Source: Candidatus Desulfovibrio gallistercoris
GTDB lineage: Bacteria; Desulfobacterota; Desulfovibrionia; Desulfovibrionales; Desulfovibrionaceae
DNA length: 54,207 nucleotides
Assembly (NCBI GenBank): GCA_019118745.1
Contig: DWYJ01000031.1
Location: 1-54,207 of the forward strand
Direction: 5' to 3'
Shown: one piece after another, positions 50,231 to 54,207 of the stretch
Numbering within the stretch: the first letter of the stretch is position 1
How the letters are laid out: each line of letters begins with the position of its first letter
Translations under genes and position numbers: made by a program
The notes under the pieces: model-generated
Told to the model about the DNA's origin: nothing
What the model saw: the letters and a program-made list of their open reading frames with translations, nothing else
The model's database searches: none

Positions 50231-52252
50231 ATGTCGCTTTTCCGCGTGCTCCTGCGCATCATCCTGCTGCCGCTGGCCATCCTGCTGCTTCTGGGTCTCT
50301 TGCTCAAGAGCTTCCTGATGGTCCTTTTCGTCATCAGGCCATTGCGTGCCGCCGCCGAAAAGGGCGACGCCGACGCGCAGTTCCGCTATGGTGAACACTG
50401 CCGCAAGGGAAGCTACAGGCCGGAAGACGACGCGCAGGCCGTCCAGTGGTTCCGCAAGGCCGCTGAACAGGGATACGCCGAAGCGCAGTGTGCCCTCGGT
50501 CTTTGCTGCAAGGAAGGGACCGGCGTGCCGCGGGACGACGTGAAGGCTGCCCAATGGTTCCGCAAGGCCGCTGAACAGGGATGCGCGGAGGCGCAGCGCC
50601 GCCTGGCCGACTGCTATCGCCACGGGCAGGGCGTGTCGCAGAGCAAGGCGCAGGCCGCCTACTGGTACCGCAAAGCCGCTGAACAAGACGACGCCGAGAC
50701 GCAGGAGCCCCTCGGTTCCTGTCGGGAGGAAGGTGGCGATCAGCCGAAAGAGGCGCGACAGGGGCTCGACGCCATGCGCAAGGCCGCTGAAGAGGGCAAC
50801 GCCGAGGCGCAGTACCGCTATGCGGAGTGCTGCCGCACGGGGGAAGGCGTGCCGCAGGACGATGCGCAGGCGGCCGTCTGGTTCCGCAAAGCCGCCGAAC
50901 AGGGATACGCTGCTGCGCAAAACGCTCTTGGCCGCTGCTACTTCTTCGAGAAGGGCCTGGCGAAGGATCATGCACAGGCCGCCCTCTGGTTCAGCAAGGC
51001 TGCCGAACAGGGCTACGCTGAGGCGCAATACGGTCTCGGCTGTTGCCATGACCTGGGCCTCGGCGCGCCCAGGGACGATGCGCAAGCCGCTTTCTGGTGG
51101 CGCAAGGCCGCCGAGCAGGGGCACGCAAAGGCGCAGTTCGCCTATGCGGAATGCTGCCGCAAGGGAGAAGGCGTGCCGCAGGACTACGAACAGGCCGCCG
51201 TCTGGTTCCGCAAAGCCGCCGAACAGGGAGATGCCGCGGCGCAAAACAGCCTTGGGACCCGCTACCTCCTCGGGCAGGGAGTGCCGCAGGACAAGGAGCA
51301 GGCCGTGGAATGGTTCCGCAGGGGCGGCGAACAGGGAGATGCCTCAGCGCAGTACAATCTCGGCCTGTGCCGTGAGTATGGCTTCGGCGCGCCGCAAGAC
51401 GCCGAGCAGGCGGCCATCTGGTACCGCAAAGCCGCCGAACAGGGCCATCCCGCTGCCCAATACAAACTCAGCCGGTGCTATGCTTATGGCGTCGGCCTGC
51501 CGCAGGACGACGCGCAGGCTCTCCTCTGGCTCAACAAGGCCGCCGAACAGGGAGATGCCGATGCCCAGTACGGCCTCGCCCTTCGCTTCGAGAAAGGTCT
51601 TGGCGTGCCGCAAGACGACGCGCAGACTGTCCTCTGGCTCACCAAAGCCGCCGAACAGGGAGAGGTCGATGCCCAGTACGATCTCGCTCTTCGCTGCGAG
51701 GAGGGTCTTGGCCTGCCGCAGGACGACGTGCAGGCTGTCCTCTGGTTCCAAAAAGCTGCCGAACAGGGAGATGCCGGTGCGCAATTCCGTCTCGGCCTTC
51801 GTCATCTTTCCGGCCAAGGCGTGGGAGAAAATGCGGAAGCGGCTGCGTACTGGCTGCGCAAGGCGGCCGAACAAGACCATATCGAAGCCCAGTTCCGCTA
51901 TGCGCAGTGCTGCCGCAAAGGGGAAGGCGCACCGCGGTATGATGCGCAGGCCGAGCACTGGTTCCGCAAGGCTGCCGTACAGGGGCACGGTGAGGCGCAG
52001 TACGCTCTCGGCTGTTGCTGCAAGGACGGCATCGGCGTACCGCGGGACGACTCGCGGGCCGCGTACTGGTTCCGCATGGCCGCCGAACAGGGACATGCGC
52101 CGGCGCAGTACGCTCTCGGCGCTTCCTATAAGAACGGCCTCGGCGTGCTGCCGCAGGACGACGCGCAGGCCGCGTATTGGTTCCGCATGGCTGCCGAGCA
52201 GGGACACGAGGCGGCGCGGGAGGCGCTTGCTCGCGAGAGCGTTTCCGTTTGA
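50231..52252 (+). CDS. Membrane-anchored Sel1-repeat protein with about 17 repeats
   Basis: The protein has 673 residues. An N-terminal hydrophobic segment (about 2-35, MSLFRVLLRIILLPLAIL) is a signal anchor. About 17 full 36-residue Sel1 repeats and a partial one follow, with the consensus WFRKAAEQGxAxAQ ... GxGVPQDDAQAA. The ATG at 50231 has GAGGAGG upstream. The repeats are regular enough at DNA level that the complementary frames are also open. Sel1 proteins form curved scaffolds for host or partner contacts and signalling. No catalytic domain is present. The C-terminal ESVSV and the TGA stop codon come from a palindromic element. Confidence 0.9.
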   Translation: MSLFRVLLRIILLPLAILLLLGLLLKSFLMVLFVIRPLRAAAEKGDADAQFRYGEHCRKGSYRPEDDAQAVQWFRKAAEQGYAEAQCALGLCCKEGTGVPRDDVKAAQWFRKAAEQGCAEAQRRLADCYRHGQGVSQSKAQAAYWYRKAAEQDDAETQEPLGSCREEGGDQPKEARQGLDAMRKAAEEGNAEAQYRYAECCRTGEGVPQDDAQAAVWFRKAAEQGYAAAQNALGRCYFFEKGLAKDHAQAALWFSKAAEQGYAEAQYGLGCCHDLGLGAPRDDAQAAFWWRKAAEQGHAKAQFAYAECCRKGEGVPQDYEQAAVWFRKAAEQGDAAAQNSLGTRYLLGQGVPQDKEQAVEWFRRGGEQGDASAQYNLGLCREYGFGAPQDAEQAAIWYRKAAEQGHPAAQYKLSRCYAYGVGLPQDDAQALLWLNKAAEQGDADAQYGLALRFEKGLGVPQDDAQTVLWLTKAAEQGEVDAQYDLALRCEEGLGLPQDDVQAVLWFQKAAEQGDAGAQFRLGLRHLSGQGVGENAEAAAYWLRKAAEQDHIEAQFRYAQCCRKGEGAPRYDAQAEHWFRKAAVQGHGEAQYALGCCCKDGIGVPRDDSRAAYWFRMAAEQGHAPAQYALGASYKNGLGVLPQDDAQAAYWFRMAAEQGHEAAREALARESVSV

Positions 52253-52382
52253 AACGCGTCGCCTTCCCGACCGCACGGCCCGTCGTTTCGCGGAAAAAGC
52301 GTAGTTTTTCCGCTCAGATGCGGGGCGGACGGCGCTGCATCGCCTCCTCGTTCCCTGCCTTTTTCAAAGGCAAAACGCTCTA
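52235..52382 (+). repeat. Palindromic element, subfamily 1, copy J
   Basis: GAGAGCGTTTCCGTTTGAAACGC to AAAACGCTCTA, with GCGGAAAAAGCGTAGTTTTTCCGC in the middle. It overlaps the last codons and stop of the large Sel1 gene. Confidence 0.8.
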
Positions 52383-52412
52383 GAGCCGGCTAGCGCGGTT
52401 CGCAGCTTGCCC

Positions 52413-52458
52413 GGGGAAAGGCCCCCTCTCGCACGGGCGGAGGGGCTTCCCTTTCCCC
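52413..52458 (-). terminator. Hairpin between convergent Sel1 and gmhA genes
   Basis: GGGGAAAGG and CCCCCTC pair with GAGGGG and CCCTTTCCCC, with a small bulge. It lies between two convergent genes and could act on both strands. No clear T-run is present. Confidence 0.4.
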
Positions 52459-52542
52459 CTAAGCCTCCTGTCGTTTTCTCAGCGCGTATTGGCAGGGGAA
52501 GAGGCTGGGACGATGCGGAAATGTCTGTCCGCAGCCGGATGG

Positions 52543-53199
52543 CTATGCCGGATCCTGCCCGCCGAAGATGACGGCCTCAAGGCAGGCGCAAAGAGCGTGG
52601 TACATGGGCAGGTGCAGCTCCTGGATCTGCGGTGTGGCCGAAGCCGGAGCGCGCAGCTCCACATCCAGCAGGGAGGCCATCTCGCCGCCGTCCCGGCCCG
52701 TCAGGCCCAGCGTGCGGCAGGACAGCAGCCGCGCCACGCGCAAAGCCTGGTTGACGTTGTACGAATTGCCGGAAGTGCTCATGCCCCAGACCACGTCGCC
52801 GGGCCGGGCCAACGCATAGACCTGCTGGGCGAAACCGAGTTGCCCGTCCACGTCATTGGCAAAGGCCGTGGGCAGCGCCACGCCGGAAACCAGCGGTATG
52901 GCCGCTATGCCGCCCTGCAGGCGGGACAGCTCCGCCGCCTGCTGGGGGAACATGTCGCGGGCGCGCCGGCAAAAGCTCTCCGGCAGGGGACGCGGCAGCA
53001 GGAACGACTTCATCAGCTCGCCGGCGATATGCTCGGCATCGGCAGCGCTGCCGCCGTTGCCGCACAGCAGGATCTTGCCCCCGGCGGCGACGCTCTCCGC
53101 CAGCAGGCGCACAGCCGCGGCAAAGGGTGCGGCGGCATCTTTCCATTGTGGGCAGCGCGTGCACAGATCCTGCCAGCAAGACGTTATCGTGGCTTCCAT
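52543..53199 (-). CDS. gmhA: Sedoheptulose-7-phosphate isomerase (SIS domain)
   Basis: This 218-residue SIS-domain isomerase resembles GmhA, which converts sedoheptulose 7-phosphate to D-glycero-manno-heptose 7-phosphate for lipopolysaccharide heptose. Visible motifs are KILLCGNGGSAADAEHIAGE (about 48-67), DVVWGMSTSGNSYNV (about 130-145) and the C-terminal HLPMYHALCACLEAVIF. The length is slightly above the typical 190-200 residues. The ATG at 53199 has GGAGGAG upstream. It stands alone and converges on the Sel1 gene. Confidence 0.88.
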   Translation of the reverse strand: MEATITSCWQDLCTRCPQWKDAAAPFAAAVRLLAESVAAGGKILLCGNGGSAADAEHIAGELMKSFLLPRPLPESFCRRARDMFPQQAAELSRLQGGIAAIPLVSGVALPTAFANDVDGQLGFAQQVYALARPGDVVWGMSTSGNSYNVNQALRVARLLSCRTLGLTGRDGGEMASLLDVELRAPASATPQIQELHLPMYHALCACLEAVIFGGQDPA

Positions 53200-53489
53200 C
53201 TTCCTCTCCTCCTGGACCTTTTTCCGCAGGGACATGGCGACGCCTCGCCGCCCTGACGGCTTTTTCCGTCTCAAAAATGCGAGAAGACCTCCCCCGGGAG
53301 GCTCTCCCCTGTCGTATCGCCGCGCGAAGCGGGCGCCCCCCCTGCACGGACGTGCGGCAAGACCGCGGGCCAGTCCATCTCATCTTACCTTGCTTGCCCC
53401 CCTAGGTCGAGAGCCCCGACGACCAGCCAGCCTGCCAGCGCCAGCCGCGTTGCTCCCCCTCTTCGCGCACCTGCTGAAACGACGAGCTG

Positions 53490-53518
53490 TTGACATGTCA
53501 TACCTTGCCCGGTATCGC
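53490..53518 (+). promoter_or_regulatory. Candidate sigma-70 promoter of gmd
   Basis: TTGACA (53490-53495), 17 nt, TATCGC (53513-53518). It lies about 150 bp before the gmd start. The rest of the 53200-53489 gap shows no gene or clear signal. Confidence 0.4.
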
Positions 53519-53667
53519 TACGTATCATGCGGGGGACATGCAAGGCATGCGGAGCTGAAGAGAACACGCCCGACATGTTCCAGCATAGCGACAAACACGG
53601 CCCCTTTGGGCGGGAACCCTGCCGCGGATCTTGCGGCGTCACCGAACAGGACGACTGAGACAACGTC

Positions 53668-54207
53668 ATGAAAAAAGCGCTCATCACCGGCGTCACGGGG
53701 CAGGACGGGGCCTATCTGGCCGAACTCCTCCTGCACAAGGGCTACGAGGTACACGGCATCAAGCGGCGTGCCTCGCTCTTCAATACCGACCGCATCGATC
53801 ATCTGTATCAGGGGCCGCATCAGAAGGACCGCCGGTTCATGCTGCATTACGGCGACCTTTCCGACGCCGGGAACCTCGTCCGCATCATGCAGGAGGTGCA
53901 GCCGGACGAGGTCTACAATCTGGCCGCCCAGAGCCATGTGCAGGTATCCTTTGAATCCCCCGAGTACACGGCCAATGTGGACGCGCTGGGGACGCTGCGC
54001 CTGCTGGAGGCCATCCGCCTGCTCGGCCTGGAAGGGAGGACCCGCTTCTATCAGGCCTCCACGTCCGAACTGTTCGGCAAGGTGCAGGAAATCCCGCAAA
54101 CGGAAAAGACCCCCTTCCATCCCCGCTCGCCCTATGCCTGCGCCAAGCTCTATGCCTACTGGATCACGGTCAACTACCGCGAGGCCTACGGCATGTACGC
54201 CTGCAAC
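53668..54207 (+). CDS. gmd: GDP-mannose 4,6-dehydratase, 5' part
   Basis: The first 180 codons are present and the gene runs off the window end. The extended-SDR features are [15 protein letters not shown] (cofactor loop, 8-22), [29 protein letters not shown], the catalytic Thr/Ser region QASTSELFG and YxxxK as [10 protein letters not shown]. The enzyme turns GDP-mannose into GDP-4-keto-6-deoxymannose, precursor of GDP-fucose and related sugars. The ATG at 53668 matches the family start ([14 protein letters not shown]). The ribosome site is weak. Further surface-sugar genes probably follow. Confidence 0.94.
   Translation, partial: MKKALITGVTGQDGAYLAELLLHKGYEVHGIKRRASLFNTDRIDHLYQGPHQKDRRFMLHYGDLSDAGNLVRIMQEVQPDEVYNLAAQSHVQVSFESPEYTANVDALGTLRLLEAIRLLGLEGRTRFYQASTSELFGKVQEIPQTEKTPFHPRSPYACAKLYAYWITVNYREAYGMYACN

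Noticed and set aside
50231..52252. Possible CRISPR array in the repeated DNA of the Sel1 gene
   Set aside because: The units are 108 bp, in frame and coding for 36-residue Sel1 repeats; there are no constant short repeats with unique spacers. No CRISPR array or cas gene was seen in the window.
49676..52276. Long minus-strand frames with repeating LFGGLAEP-type units opposite the Sel1 genes
   Set aside because: They are the reverse reading of the regular Sel1 codons. They have no ribosome site or known family; the + strand frame has a start with GAGGAGG and a known repeat.

Overview
The window is GC-rich DNA from a strictly anaerobic, respiratory, Gram-negative bacterium of the Desulfovibrio type. 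The evidence is a quinol:fumarate reductase operon of the five-helix cytochrome type, an Orange-protein-like cluster of MinD ATPases with ferredoxin inserts and NifX proteins, a tungsten aldehyde:ferredoxin oxidoreductase, a Desulfovibrio-type porin, and many TRAP transporters and sigma-54 regulators. The assignment rests on family knowledge and gene content; no species is claimed.

Layout. 1-3.1 kb: a four-gene minus-strand cluster (DUF134-NifX regulator, two MinD/ferredoxin ATPases, NifX) resembling the Desulfovibrio ORP locus. 3.2-6.4 kb: a chemoreceptor and a CBS-ACT protein. 6.7-14.3 kb: one minus-strand operon for malate and fumarate use (malic enzyme, SLC13 dicarboxylate transporter, two-subunit fumarase, frdCAB). 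14.8-16.7 kb: a CgeB-like glycosyltransferase and tRNA-Pro(GGG). 17-49 kb: a block of catabolic modules, namely TRAP operon 1 with a frameshifted SDR; TRAP operon 2 with a ThDP enzyme, a sigma-54 promoter and a PAS-AAA-Fis activator; TRAP operon 3 with an amidohydrolase and porin; a divergent 987-residue sigma-54 activator; then a minus-strand series of 3-hydroxyacyl-CoA dehydrogenase, TctBAC, ThDP enzyme, SDR, iron alcohol dehydrogenase, ferredoxin-nitroreductase and AOR. 49.3-52.3 kb: two Sel1-repeat genes. 52.5-54.2 kb: gmhA and the start of gmd (surface sugar synthesis).

How the parts fit. TRAP operon 3 and the TctBAC/AOR series each start from a sigma-54 -24/-12 promoter preceded by three or four 17-bp TATCCAA-N3-TTGGATA-type boxes about 20 bp apart. 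The large activator gene lies beside one array, so the two operons probably form one regulon that imports an unknown organic acid and breaks it down through a ThDP enzyme, dehydrogenases and AOR. TRAP operon 2 has its own sigma-54 promoter next to its own activator.

The most unusual feature is a family of about 150-bp palindromic elements (ends close to TAGAGC...GCTCTA, three internal hairpins) scattered through nearly every intergenic gap: ten copies plus a fragment of one subfamily and two inverted copies of another. They abut genes so closely that four genes take their TAG stop codon from an element end and two Sel1 genes end inside an element.
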